DNA from: Candida dubliniensis CD36 | Taxonomy: Eukaryota; Ascomycota; Pichiomycetes; Serinales; Debaryomycetaceae | Length of the DNA: 64,000 nt | Direction: 5' to 3' | Assembly (NCBI RefSeq): GCF_000026945.1 | Contig: NC_012860.1 | Location: 124,001 to 188,000, forward strand | Shown here: positions 43,080 to 54,712 of the stretch, one piece after another | Layout: every line of letters starts with the position of its first letter | Numbering within the stretch: position 1 is the stretch's first letter | Made by a program: the position numbers and the translations under genes | The notes under the pieces: model-generated | Seen by the model: only the letters and a program-made list of their open reading frames with translations | What the model was told of the DNA's origin: nothing | Databases searched by the model: none

Positions 43080-44258
43080 ATAAATAAATAAATAATTGTT
43101 ATTGTTATTGTTATTGTTAATTTGTTTTTTTTTGATCTCTAACCAACCAACCAACCAACCAACCAATGTTATACTATCTATCTAGCTGTCTAGTTGTCTA
43201 GTTGTCTAGTTGTTTAGCTGTTTATCTATATTTGATTTGGGAATCTTTCTCCTCGTAATTTTCATCTTTAACAACAACAACAACAGTCCGCACACACATT
43301 CTGGTAAAACTGAGAACCCTTCTTTTTAGTAAAAAGAAAAAGAAGAAGAAGAAGAAGAAGGAAAAATAAAAAACCTGTTGTTTTTCAGGACGCATTTACC
43401 GATTGGCGTATTAATGCATAATAACACAGTACATACCGTTGTTGTTGTTTAGCGACAGAAGAAGAAGAAGAAGAAGAGTGTATAATGAATAATGAATAAT
43501 GTACTATGTAATATGTAATATGCAAATGAGTTTATATGTCCATGGACAAATTAGCCTAGAATTAACTAATAAATGTATAATCAAGTTGTTGTTAATTGCT
43601 GTACATATTGCAACAACAACAAGGACTACTATTATTTTACTAATGACTTTTGTTGTTGTTATTGTTATTGTTATTGTTGCGTTGTTTTGTAATGATAATT
43701 TAATATTGATTCATTTTGAAAGCATCAAATTTCAACATAATGGAAGAAGGGAAAGGAGGTGATTTAATGTGTCAAAAAAAAAAAAAAAAAATTAAGAAAT
43801 TAATACACAGAGTACAGAGTACAGGGTATAGAAAGGGGGTGTGTGTGTGTGTTAGAATATTTCCAAACACCAGAAATTACTGCAAATCCCATATAGTTCT
43901 TTTAACTAAAGAATACACTAAAATCATTAAAAGTTCTTGTGATTAATGTTAGACAAAACAAGGCGTTCAAGTAAACACCCCACCCACCCTTTCTGTACTC
44001 TCATTCTTGTTCTTATTAGTTTGTTCAGTTATTACTTTCTTAATGATTGTTAAAGAATTTGTTATATTTTACGAGATGGAAAGGAAAGGAAAGGAAAGGA
44101 AAGGAAAGATTCAAAGAATCTTTTTTTTTTTATTTTTTTATTTTTTTTTTTTTTTAATTATTGGTGTTAAATTTAGAAGAAGAAGAAGAAGAAGAAACTA
44201 TGTCGATCTTTGTTTTAGTTTTTGTATTATTTATTTATTCTCATATGAAACTGAACCC

Positions 44259-44289
<31 letters not shown>

Positions 44290-44743
44290 TTGCTGTAGTT
44301 ATTTAATGGGGTTGTTGTTGGGACAAAAAAAAAAACCCACACCGTATTTACGATAAATTTATTGAAGATAGATCATCATCATCGATCATCATCATCATCA
44401 TTATCATTATGATTCTATTATTATGATTCTATTATTAATTGACTTGTTTTGGAATATTAATTGCAATCATTTTTTGCATCTTTGATTCGATTAATGTTTC
44501 ACAAAGTTCAAAGATTCTTGAAACATTTTAATTATAACATTATCATCATCATCATCATCATCATCTATATATTACGTTTTCATTAGTTTTCATTCTTTTT
44601 TTTTTACAAAACAATACAGTATAATACAATACAATACAGTATATTATATTATATTATGTTATTGGAGAGAGGGTGTGATATGGGGGGAAAAAAAAAAAAA
44701 ATTTGGGAATACTAATTGTAGAAATAAAAACCATTTTGATTAC

Positions 44744-44751
44744 TCACGTGA
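44744..44751. promoter_or_regulatory. TCACGTGA (Cbf1-type E-box)
   Basis: Perfect 8-bp palindrome matching the preferred site of the bHLH factor Cbf1. It lies in the convergent interval, with no start codon of a recognised gene nearby. Confidence 0.4.
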
Positions 44752-45341
44752 TGATAAAAGATAGTTACTACTACTACTCTCACAATAATAATAATTTATT
44801 TATACATTTTGAAACAAGAAAGCAATTATTATTATTTGATCTATAACATACATACATACATACATAACATCTATTATATCTATTCTTCTACTTCTTGTTC
44901 GCTTAAGATTCACTTTTTGAAATTGAAAGAAAAAAAAAAAAAAAAACATAAAGACCAATTAAGTATGACAATTATTCGATTCGAATTCGATTTGAGTTAA
45001 AACTGTTATAAATGTGGGCGTTGATATACATTTAAATATATATACATATTTATGTATGTATGTAAATTATTTGGAGTGAAAAGAACATTCCATTCTAATC
45101 TGAAACACAAACATTTTCTTGTGTTGGAATTTTTTTTTTTTCTTTTTTTTTCTTCCTTCCTTCCTTCCTTTCTTTCCCGCCTTGTGTAAGAAAGACTTTA
45201 CAATTAATTGCTACTATTCAAGTAATGACTTACTACTACTAAAGCTACTCCAGATCACCTCTTCTGTTCCACTTTTTTATTTTGAGCATTTGTAATTAAT
45301 CCAGATTTTGAAATACATTATCAGCAGAATTTAATGACGGC

Positions 45342-45363
45342 GGGGAGAGGGGGGGGAGGGGGG
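45342..45363 (+). other. G-quadruplex candidate
   Basis: G runs of 4, 8 and 6 separated by AGA and A within 22 nt; the run of 8 can supply two quartet strands. It lies 600 bp from the ERG2 stop codon. Prediction from pattern only. Confidence 0.55.
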
Positions 45364-45478
45364 AGCAGTTCCTAATAAGAATTCCTTTTTTTTTTTTTTT
45401 AACGGTGTGAGTTTGTTCTTTCTATCAATGTCAACACAAATCAATTGCATCATTCCCCAATATTTGACATCAAAGGAA

Positions 45479-45479
<1 letters not shown>

Positions 45480-45523
<44 letters not shown>
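45480..45523. repeat. GTTA tetranucleotide array, about 11 copies
   Basis: Uninterrupted GTTA/TTAG repeats; likely length-polymorphic. Confidence 0.85.
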
Positions 45524-45738
45524 ATAGTTAGATGAATGATAACTTTTGGTGTCAATTTGAATATTCCTATCAAAAAAAGAGATCTAAACCTTATCCACAT
45601 AATAATAACAGGATAATCCTCTATTATAAACTATGGGTTTAATACCTGCCAATTTAATTGGCCATTTTTTTTTTTTTTTTTTTGCAACAATTTGTTTTTT
45701 TTGTTGTTGTTGTTATTATTATTATTATTCTTTGTCAA

Positions 45739-45746
45739 TCACGTGA
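45739..45746. promoter_or_regulatory. TCACGTGA (Cbf1-type E-box)
   Basis: Perfect palindrome 215 bp beyond the ERG2 stop codon; its target gene is unclear. Confidence 0.4.
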
Positions 45747-45960
45747 CTTGCACCTGATTAGTGTTATATTTTTCATTATTATCTATCAAATTATTCTACT
45801 ACAATTATTATTATGATTATTATTATTAGAATGATGTAACGTGTTATTTATTTGTATGTATCCTTATAAATGATTTTGTTGTTTCTAAATACTTTGCAAC
45901 TAACTAAACATTAAACATTATTATATGTTTTTTTTTTTTTTTTTATTTATTTTATTTTTT

Positions 45961-47129
<1,169 letters not shown>

Positions 47130-47873
47130 ATGAAATCAATATTAATTACTACTGGAGCCACCATTACTTTCAAATCATTAATTGAAATAATTTTATCACC
47201 TCAATTTCTTAATAATTTAATAAATTTAAAAATTAATAAATTAATAATACAATATGGTCATGAAATTAAAAATTCAATTAATTTAAGTGAAATTTTTTTC
47301 AATGAAATCATTAATAAATATAATTTAATTAATTTATTTAATCTAAAACGGAAAGAAATTTCTACCATAGGCAACAATGACAACGACAACGACAACGACA
47401 ACAATGATGACGACAATGACGACGAAGGAATACAATTATTTAAGAATTGTGATATTGAAATTTTGGCATTTTCATATAGTTCAAATATTAATAAATATAT
47501 TGAAAAAATTGATTTAATAATTAGTCATGGAGGTACAGGATCAATTATTGATAGTTTATATTTAAATAAACCATTAATTATTATTATTAATGATAAATTA
47601 ATGGATAATCATCAATTAGAAATTGCTCAACAATTTAAAAAATTAAATTATTGTATATATTATTCAATTAAAGATTTAAAAAAATATGTTAATGTTAATG
47701 TTAATGCCAATGTCAATAATAATGATAATAATGATAATGAAAATATGGATAATAATGAATTTTGGAATCAATTGAATCAATTAATTAATGGGAATTTAAT
47801 ATTGAAGAAATTACCTCAAACTAATGGATCAATAATTGAAACCATAATTTGTGAAGAATTAGATAAAAATTGA
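47130..47873 (+). CDS. ALG13: UDP-GlcNAc transferase catalytic subunit Alg13
   Basis: Catalytic half of the two-part GlcNAc transferase that adds the second GlcNAc to the dolichol-linked precursor of N-glycans; Alg14 holds it on the cytosolic face of the ER. The 247-residue product has the N-terminal TTGATITF block (near 7-14), a FSYSSNINKYI segment, the UDP-binding SHGGTGS (132-138), then LNKPLIIIIN and LMDNHQLEIAQQF, all standard for Alg13. Two Asn/Asp-rich insertions (about 82-99 and 188-205) make it longer than the roughly 200 residues of yeast Alg13. No Alg14 gene is in the window. Confidence 0.94.
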   Translation: MKSILITTGATITFKSLIEIILSPQFLNNLINLKINKLIIQYGHEIKNSINLSEIFFNEIINKYNLINLFNLKRKEISTIGNNDNDNDNDNNDDDNDDEGIQLFKNCDIEILAFSYSSNINKYIEKIDLIISHGGTGSIIDSLYLNKPLIIIINDKLMDNHQLEIAQQFKKLNYCIYYSIKDLKKYVNVNVNANVNNNDNNDNENMDNNEFWNQLNQLINGNLILKKLPQTNGSIIETIICEELDKN

Positions 47874-48223
47874 TAGAAGAAGATATGCGGCCAGGGGGGG
47901 ATAAGGGTATTTATACTTTTTATGAAATGTAAATAAATAAATAATCTTTATTTATTTATTTATTTAATCATTATCAATCATAACCAAGTTGTAGGTTTAA
48001 TTTAAACGTATTCTTGTAAAAATTCCAATGATACAATTTAGTGTTGTTTTTAAAATCACGTGACATTGGTTAAATATATCTGGTCGTGTTATCTTTCAAA
48101 AAAAAAAAAGGATTGTTGGTTTTACACAATTTCAAATTCTTTTGAACTCTCTCCTTCTTCTTCTACTCCTTCTTCTTCTTCTTCTTTTTAATCAATTGAA
48201 CACCTAAATCTGTGAAGGGACTT
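47874..48223. promoter_or_regulatory. ALG13 3' flank and promoter of the PCI gene
   Basis: Holds an ATTT tandem near 47949-47966, a TCACGTGA site at 48056-48063 and CTT/TTC repeats near 48149-48187 just before the next start codon. Confidence 0.5.
48056..48063. promoter_or_regulatory. TCACGTGA (Cbf1-type E-box)
   Basis: Perfect palindrome about 160 bp upstream of the ATG at 48224, a plausible promoter position. Confidence 0.5.
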
Positions 48224-49339
48224 ATGAATAATCATAATATCATATTGGAAATTATTAATGATTCATCATTATCTAAAATAGATAAATTATATCAATTACA
48301 AAATGTCATAACAACATTATCAAAGAATGATCTTATAGAATTAAATGTATCATCATCAATATCAATCAATAATGAATGTTTTAAATTAATTATTAATTTA
48401 TTAAAAGTTGAATTATTAATGATAAATTATCCTAAAGAACCATTAATTAAAACAATAATGGAACAAGATTTATTAATGAATACTACTGGTGTTAAATTAA
48501 CAACAACAACAACTCATGAAAATAATTTTAATAATATTAATGATGATCAATTGATAAATATATTTATTAAAACAAAATTAAATGATTTACAAAGTGATTA
48601 TCAATATTTATTTAAAGAATTAAAATATGATAATTTTATTGATTTAATTAATAAAAAAATGTTAATTCTAAATAATCTCAACAACAGTAACAATAACAAT
48701 AACAATAATTTTCGTGATTTAAAAGATAAATTAAATTTGAAAATTTTACAACTTTATTTACTTTCAAATTATGATTTCCGAAATGATAATATTTTAAATC
48801 ATTTAATCAATGAAATTCATGTCCAACAACAACAACAACAACAACAACAACATCTGACTAATACTATTATCAATAATCCTAGTATAGAAATATTAAAACA
48901 AGTACAATCACAACCATTTGTATCATTTGAATTATTTAATATCATTATAAATCATAATTTTAATAATGGTTATTATAATATTATTAATCAATTAATGAAA
49001 TTTGATAAATTATATCATAATATAATTGAAAATAATATTATTAAATTAACTAATTATTTTATAAATTTAAAAATTAAAACCATTTATCAATTATTTGAAT
49101 TATCTTCAAAATCAATAATAGATAATTATCCTATTATTGATATAGAATCAATAATTTTTGATATGATAATTAAAAATAAATTTAAAAATATTACTACTAT
49201 TGATCAATTGAATCAAACTATTAATTTCAATAATGATTTACAGAATAAAATTAATAATAATCAGCATGATAATAATAATGATGATGATGGTATAAAATAT
49301 ATTGGAGGATTAGTTAATGAAGCATATATGAAGATTTAA
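48224..49339 (+). CDS. putative PCI-domain protein, resembles COP9 signalosome subunit 4
   Basis: A 371-residue, helix-rich protein. I use the ATG at 48224; an upstream GTG in frame is not a likely start. The C-terminal part looks like a PCI winged-helix end: a helix with IIENNIIKLTNYF, then a block of the IKTIYQLFEL type, a second helix, and a strand-like ITTIDQLNQTINF. This order resembles the end of CSN4 (also Rpn5), where the matching words are IEHNL, FEELGALLEI and IDQIDGIVHF. A family member of this kind would be a scaffold subunit of the COP9 signalosome, which removes Nedd8 from cullins. Asn and Gln runs break the N-terminal half. Similarity is weak and judged by eye; another PCI complex is possible. 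Confidence 0.45.
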   Translation: MNNHNIILEIINDSSLSKIDKLYQLQNVITTLSKNDLIELNVSSSISINNECFKLIINLLKVELLMINYPKEPLIKTIMEQDLLMNTTGVKLTTTTTHENNFNNINDDQLINIFIKTKLNDLQSDYQYLFKELKYDNFIDLINKKMLILNNLNNSNNNNNNNFRDLKDKLNLKILQLYLLSNYDFRNDNILNHLINEIHVQQQQQQQQQHLTNTIINNPSIEILKQVQSQPFVSFELFNIIINHNFNNGYYNIINQLMKFDKLYHNIIENNIIKLTNYFINLKIKTIYQLFELSSKSIIDNYPIIDIESIIFDMIIKNKFKNITTIDQLNQTINFNNDLQNKINNNQHDNNNDDDGIKYIGGLVNEAYMKI

Positions 49340-49513
49340 TATACATGTCGAAGGAAAGTTAAAGATAAAATCGTATGTTAAACAAAAATAGTAAACAAGA
49401 TAATAAAAATAGAGGAATAAAAGACAAATTTATAGTAGAAGGGATTGAGTAAGAGAGTAGTAGAGAATAAGATGAGTCATAATAGGATGAGTCATAGAGA
49501 TCGGTTCATGACA

Positions 49514-49555
<42 letters not shown>

Positions 49556-49771
49556 ATAAATTGAGTAGTAGGGCAAATAAGACTGATCATGAAGAAAAGT
49601 TTTCGATTTATACATTAAGTTTCTCTATTTTAGGAGTGATACCTATAGTTTATATACTATTCAAGGTAAAAGAAGAAAATGATTGAAAAAAATGTAAAAT
49701 GTAGGAGCATGAAGAGAAGGATGTATATAAATGACATATTAACATACCCTACGCATAAAATTAACTAGGCC

Positions 49772-49826
49772 CTCTCCTTTAGGCTCTCCTTTAGGCTCTC
49801 CTTTAGGCTCTCCTTTAGGCTCTCCT
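49772..49826. repeat. 12-bp tandem repeat CTCTCCTTTAGG, 4 copies plus a partial
   Basis: Four exact copies at 49772-49819 followed by CTCTCCTA. A longer and more complex unit than the microsatellites around it. Confidence 0.9.
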
Positions 49827-50664
49827 ATCAAGATAAGAAAATCCTAAATGAATTGAAAATATCAATAAGAAGTTTTTTCTTTAGTTTCAAAAGGAATTAA
49901 ATCCCTCAAAAAAGAAAAAGAAATAATCAGGAGTTTAGTCAGTATATATATATATATATTCTCTTTTTATGTCAAATATATATTTGATATCTCGATGGAT
50001 GATTATGTTTTCACTTTGATTTTGATGATTTGGCTTTGATTTGGCTTTGATTTGATTTGATACGCGCGATTAAAAAAAAAATTAAAAATTAAAAATTTAG
50101 AATTAAAATTTTAAACATTCAGATAAGATTTGATTTCCAACGAATTATTATCGATAAACCTTCTAATTAGTTAATATTGAAATCTTAAATATTTTACTTC
50201 TTGTTTCATTTCATTTTATTTTTATTTTTTTTTTTTTTTCATTCATTTGATAAATAGAATTAGAAAGGAGAATGTTAATGAGGAGCGAGATTTCCTTTCC
50301 TTTCCTTTCCTTCTTCTTGCTATTACCACTTTTAAGAATACTCCACCCATTATTTCTACATATATGGAATTAATGGAATAAATTCCCTCATTTTATAATT
50401 TGATTTTGGTTAAATTTGATTATTCTTGTAAAAGATGACCTAACCTATACTTATACCAATCCTCTTATAGATTTAGCCGCTAAATGAAGAAAATAATTCC
50501 GAGCTTCTTTCTCTCTGTTTAGTTTTTCTTTTTGCCCCACTTCCCACCCCCCCAATGATCAAATAAAATAATACAATCCTATATAAACCTCCCCATATCT
50601 CCCATCTCTCATCATTTCCTCTCTCTCTCTCTCTTTTACTTATTTACATATTCAGATATCTTTT

Positions 50665-50694
50665 CCCCCCTTCCCCCCCTTCCCCCCCCCCCCC
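50665..50694 (+). other. C-rich tract just upstream of the MATE start codon
   Basis: C runs of 6, 7 and 13 separated by TT end 17 bp before the ATG at 50712. It has i-motif potential on this strand and quadruplex potential on the other. Confidence 0.6.
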
Positions 50695-50711
50695 TTAGTA
50701 CTGTGTTAATC

Positions 50712-52514
50712 ATGTCTGATGAAAATGAAATAACTCCATTATTATTCCCATTTACATCTCATCGATCTCGAAGATCAAGTAAATGTTCAGAAATCGATGA
50801 AAATGAAATTGTTTCATATGTTCAACAACGTAGACAATCAATAGCATCAGTTGGTCATGATAAAATCCCTAAATCATTTGCTTTACCCGTGACTACTGCA
50901 ACTGGTGCAACTGGTGGTGGTGGTACCACAACTGGTGGTACCACAACTAGTGGAGTTGCTTCACCACGTTTAACTCGATCAATTTCTCGAAGTTCATTAA
51001 TATCAGGGAAATCTTATTCAATTAATGATATTATTGAAATTCATCAACAAGAAATTGATCCTGAACCTAAAACAACAATTTTTAATGAAATTAAAGTCAT
51101 TATAAAATATTCATTACCATTAATTATAACATTTTTATTACAATATTCATTAACAGTAGCTTCAGTATTTTCTGTTGGTAGATTAGGTTCAACAGAATTA
51201 GCTGCAGTTAGTTTAAGTTCTATGACAGCTAATATTAGTGGGTATGCTATAATTCAAGGAGTTTCTACTTGTTTAGATACTTTATGTGCTCAAGCTTTTG
51301 GTAGGAAAGATTATAATTCTGTTGGAGTTCATTTTATTCGATGTAATTATTTATTATTATTACTTTATATCCCAATGGCAATTTTTTGGGTTTTCGGAAC
51401 TGAACCTTTATTAATTCTTATTATTGGTGAAGAATCTATTGCCATGTGTAAATTAGCAGGGAAATATCTTAAAATATTAACTATAGGATTACCAGGATTT
51501 ATATTATTTGAAAATGCTAAACATTTTTTACAAACTCAAGGAATTTTCCATGCTTCAACTTTAGTATTAATTATATGTGCTCCATTAAATGGTTTACTTA
51601 ATTATTTATTAGTATGGAATAAATCAATTGGTTTAGGTTTTATTGGTGCTCCTATATCAGTAATAATTACTAATTGGATCATGTGTTTTATGTTATATGG
51701 TTATATATTTTTTATTGATGGTTATCAATGTTGGCCTCAACAATATCAATATTATAAACTTTATCATAAAATTTTTTTCCAACATTGGAATAAAATGATT
51801 AAATTAAGTATACCAGGAGTACTTATGGTTGAAGCAGAATGGTTAGCTTTTGAAATTATAACTTTCCAAGCAGCTAAATTTGGTACTGAAGTATTAGCTG
51901 CTCAATCTATTATTAGTACTACTTGTGTTATATTTTATCAAATCCCTTTTGCTTTATCAATAGCAGCAGGAACAAGAATTGCTTGGTATATTGGTGCTGC
52001 TTCAAAAACTGCTGCTAAAAAATCCACTTATGCAGTATTATATACAGCAACATTTATTGGATTTTTCAATTGTGGATTTATGTTAACTTTCCGTCATAAT
52101 TTAGCTTCATTATATAGTGAAGATAATATTGTTATTGAATTAGCTACTAAAGTTTTAATTGTGGGATCAATTTATCAAATTAATGATTGTTTATCATGTG
52201 CCACTGCTGGAGTATTACGAGGTCAAGGACGACAAATGATTGGTGGAATGGTTAATTTAATTGGTTATTATTTAATTGCTTTACCATTTGCTTATACTTT
52301 AGCATTTATTTTCCAATATGAATTATTAGGATTATGGTTTGGAATGATTATTGCCTTGATTTTTGTTTCATTTATTCAAACTTATTTTGTCATTACTAGT
52401 AATTGGAAAAAAATCATTGATGATTGTATTGAAGAAGCTATTATTGAAGATGGTAATTTGAATATTGATGCTCATTCAATATTACCTAGTATGAGTAATT
52501 CAATTATTGTATAA
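50712..52514 (+). CDS. MATE-family multidrug/organic cation transporter
   Basis: A 600-residue polytopic membrane protein of the MATE (MatE) family, like yeast Erc1 and YDR338C. After a Ser/Thr-rich cytosolic leader of about 125 residues come some 12 hydrophobic helices in two halves. The start of each half shows the family signs: PLIITFLLQYSLTVASVFSVGRLGSTELAAVSL in pieces near the first helices, then CAQAFGRKDY (the LxxAFGA-like block), and in the second half SIPGVLMVEAEWLAFE and IPFALSIAAGTRI. MATE proteins export cationic or other small compounds in exchange for H+ or Na+. The substrate is unknown. I chose ATG 50712; an upstream GTG in frame is not a likely start. Confidence 0.93.
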   Translation: MSDENEITPLLFPFTSHRSRRSSKCSEIDENEIVSYVQQRRQSIASVGHDKIPKSFALPVTTATGATGGGGTTTGGTTTSGVASPRLTRSISRSSLISGKSYSINDIIEIHQQEIDPEPKTTIFNEIKVIIKYSLPLIITFLLQYSLTVASVFSVGRLGSTELAAVSLSSMTANISGYAIIQGVSTCLDTLCAQAFGRKDYNSVGVHFIRCNYLLLLLYIPMAIFWVFGTEPLLILIIGEESIAMCKLAGKYLKILTIGLPGFILFENAKHFLQTQGIFHASTLVLIICAPLNGLLNYLLVWNKSIGLGFIGAPISVIITNWIMCFMLYGYIFFIDGYQCWPQQYQYYKLYHKIFFQHWNKMIKLSIPGVLMVEAEWLAFEIITFQAAKFGTEVLAAQSIISTTCVIFYQIPFALSIAAGTRIAWYIGAASKTAAKKSTYAVLYTATFIGFFNCGFMLTFRHNLASLYSEDNIVIELATKVLIVGSIYQINDCLSCATAGVLRGQGRQMIGGMVNLIGYYLIALPFAYTLAFIFQYELLGLWFGMIIALIFVSFIQTYFVITSNWKKIIDDCIEEAIIEDGNLNIDAHSILPSMSNSIIV

Positions 52515-52894
52515 AAATGAAGATAGAAAATTGCTAACAACAACAAGAACAAGTCTCTCATTAGATAACAAAACAATATATAGAGAAAAAGAAATATGCT
52601 GTTTTCTTTAATAATGTATATTTATAATTATGTTAACCATACATATATATATATGAAAGGTAACCAGGTATGAATTGGACAGGATAACGTTAGTGGGGTG
52701 AGATGGGTGATAATGTAATCAACTTTTTTATATATATCTATAATACAGAAATAGCTTTCAAAACAAAACAAAAACAAACAATCAATCAATCAATTAATAA
52801 ATAAAAACAATTAGAAGAATGGAATAGAATAAAAGAAAAGAAGAAAAAGAAGAATGTATTTTATAACTAAAAAAATACCATAAAACTAAAAGGT
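52515..52894. terminator. convergent 3' flank region
   Basis: AT-rich spacer between the MATE gene and the Whi5-like gene, whose 3' ends face each other. No gene seen. Confidence 0.45.
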
Positions 52895-54712
52895 TCACAT
52901 TCTATGACCACCTAATTGTAATAATGATTTAGCAACACTAAATTTATTAGGTGTAGTAAATTGTTGATTACTTAATGGTGATGAAGTAAGAATATCTTGT
53001 TGTTTTGATGGACTATTAATATCATCATTTTCTTCTTCATTTTTGTCTTCTTCTTCTTCTTCTACTTCTTCTTTCTTGTTTGCTGAATGTTTGTTTTTTT
53101 GAATAATTTGTTCTTGGTCAATATCATATTCGGTTTTTTCATCAATAACAATAGTAGCATTTTGATCTATAGTAGTATTATTAATAGTAGTGTTTTGAAT
53201 AATCGTCATTTCATTATCTTCATCAATAGTAGTTTCATCATTACCATAACTGTTGTTATTGTTATTATTATTATTAGTAGTAGTAGTAGTAGTAACTAAT
53301 GGAGCAGCATTATTAAATGATCTTTGAAACAGAAATTGTTTCATGGCATTATTAGCTCTTCTAATTGGAGTTTTCAAAATCTTATTAATTGATGGTAATG
53401 CGTTATTGGTAGCGCCAAGACCAGAATAATATGAGTTTTGTGTATAATTGTTATTTTTGTTGTTGTTGTTGTTACTGGTTGTACGATCAACGGTTATTGA
53501 TGGTAATCTAGTAGCTCCTATGTTTGTGGTGGTGGTAGTAGTACTGTTTTGTGATGATTCTTGTTCTTGACTATGTGGATAATAAGTGAAAAATGACATA
53601 TTATTGCCACCACTAATCCCTTGAGATGAAGGAGCACTCATATTATTATTAAATGATTGACTACCAGCTGCAGTAATATCTAAATGATTAGAATGTTTTA
53701 ATTGATTATTGCAATGTATGATATCATTTTGAATTAAAGGTAATTTCTTTTGATTTGAACAATAATAAATGGAATTTTTCTTAATTTGAAATAATTTAAG
53801 TTTGGAAGATTTATTAATTTTGTTATTTTTAGTACGTGAATTAGCAACTTTATTTAAAGTTGAAGTAGCACTATTAATTGTTTCACCAACTTTTTTATTT
53901 TTCAACATTTTTGTTTTGTTGAATCTTGGAGTAGCATTTAAATTGACATTAATAGAATGAGAATAATAATTGGCAGTGGTGGTGGTGGTGGCGGCGGTTA
54001 TTTGTTCTGGTGGTGTAGGTAATGATGCTGTTGATGATTTAAACATGTAATTATTATTGTTGTTGTTGTTGTTGTTGTTGTTGTTAGTAGTGTTTGGTGA
54101 TTCATAAGCCGACACCGGTGATGTTCTGTTTGAAGTTGGAGGACTTTCAAGTGACCCCAATATTGAATTGAGTTTAATTGCCATTGATTTATGACCATTA
54201 CTTTTATGAATTTTATGGTTATAACTATTGATGTAATTTTGGTTGTTGTTATAGTATTTTGTGGCTTTGAGGCGTGTTTGTTTGTTTTGTTGAACTTTAT
54301 AAAGAGCCAATTGCAATTTTAATTTCAATTTAGTAGCAGCTAATCCAATTGTATCATTTTTAAACGCGTCATCAGTGGATTGAAGTTTCAAATTCGATGG
54401 AGATGACGACGACGTTGATGATGATGATGGTTTATTTGATAACGTCGATCTATAATCAGAAAAACTAACAGCACGTAATGGTGAAAACTTTTTATTCAAA
54501 CTAGTTGCTGAATGAGCAATTGAAAATGATTTTGTTATTAAATCAGGTTGTCTAATCCTCATATGTGAAGGACTAAATAATTTAGATTTGGGTTTATTTG
54601 TATTGTATAACGTTGGGCGTTTCTTGTCTTTGGAAGGGGTGTTTGAAGGTGATGAGTTCAAATGACTATCCTTAATTGTTGATAATGCAATTCTATTAGT
54701 TGTTAATGACAT
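52895..54712 (-). CDS. Whi5/Nrm1-like G1/S transcriptional repressor candidate
   Basis: A 605-residue, mostly disordered protein with Asn, Thr and Ser runs and an acidic segment near the C-terminus. Near residues 126-145 there is a KLKLKLQLALYKVQQNKQTR segment, closely resembling the short helical GTB motif of the Whi5/Nrm1 family, which tethers SBF or MBF and represses G1/S genes. Several Ser-Pro and Thr-Pro pairs (for example near 46, 77 and 190-205) are possible Cdk sites. The C-terminus ends in a conserved-looking TPNKFSVAKSLLQLGGHRM. Assignment rests on one short motif, so either Whi5 or Nrm1, or neither, remains possible. Starts at the ATG at 54712. Confidence 0.55.
   Translation of the reverse strand: MSLTTNRIALSTIKDSHLNSSPSNTPSKDKKRPTLYNTNKPKSKLFSPSHMRIRQPDLITKSFSIAHSATSLNKKFSPLRAVSFSDYRSTLSNKPSSSSTSSSSPSNLKLQSTDDAFKNDTIGLAATKLKLKLQLALYKVQQNKQTRLKATKYYNNNQNYINSYNHKIHKSNGHKSMAIKLNSILGSLESPPTSNRTSPVSAYESPNTTNNNNNNNNNNNNYMFKSSTASLPTPPEQITAATTTTTANYYSHSINVNLNATPRFNKTKMLKNKKVGETINSATSTLNKVANSRTKNNKINKSSKLKLFQIKKNSIYYCSNQKKLPLIQNDIIHCNNQLKHSNHLDITAAGSQSFNNNMSAPSSQGISGGNNMSFFTYYPHSQEQESSQNSTTTTTTNIGATRLPSITVDRTTSNNNNNKNNNYTQNSYYSGLGATNNALPSINKILKTPIRRANNAMKQFLFQRSFNNAAPLVTTTTTTNNNNNNNNSYGNDETTIDEDNEMTIIQNTTINNTTIDQNATIVIDEKTEYDIDQEQIIQKNKHSANKKEEVEEEEEDKNEEENDDINSPSKQQDILTSSPLSNQQFTTPNKFSVAKSLLQLGGHRM

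Larger units (their letters stand above)
43080..45960. other. 2.9 kb convergent intergenic region, repeat-rich
   Basis: Lies between the 3' ends of the BBP1-like gene and ERG2. It holds an AACC tandem (43141-43167), GTCTAGTT copies (about 43188-43215), GGAAA repeats (44079-44107), ATC repeats, a GTTA array, a G-rich quadruplex candidate and two TCACGTGA sites. None of the short ORFs has gene-like complexity. The size is large for a region between two 3' ends, so an unrecognised RNA gene is possible. Confidence 0.45.
49340..50711. promoter_or_regulatory. spacer before the MATE gene
   Basis: Contains a TA repeat near 49520-49552, a 12-bp tandem repeat (separate entry), GATTTG repeats near 50030-50060, a T tract, CTTTC repeats near 50294-50312 and a C-rich tract ending just before the MATE start. 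No gene recognised. Confidence 0.5.

Noticed and set aside
44007..44306. 99-residue ORF
   Set aside because: Built on GGAAA, T and ATA repeats.
50703..50711. Earlier start of the MATE protein
   Set aside because: The extra codons begin with GTG; the ATG at 50712 is the first standard start.
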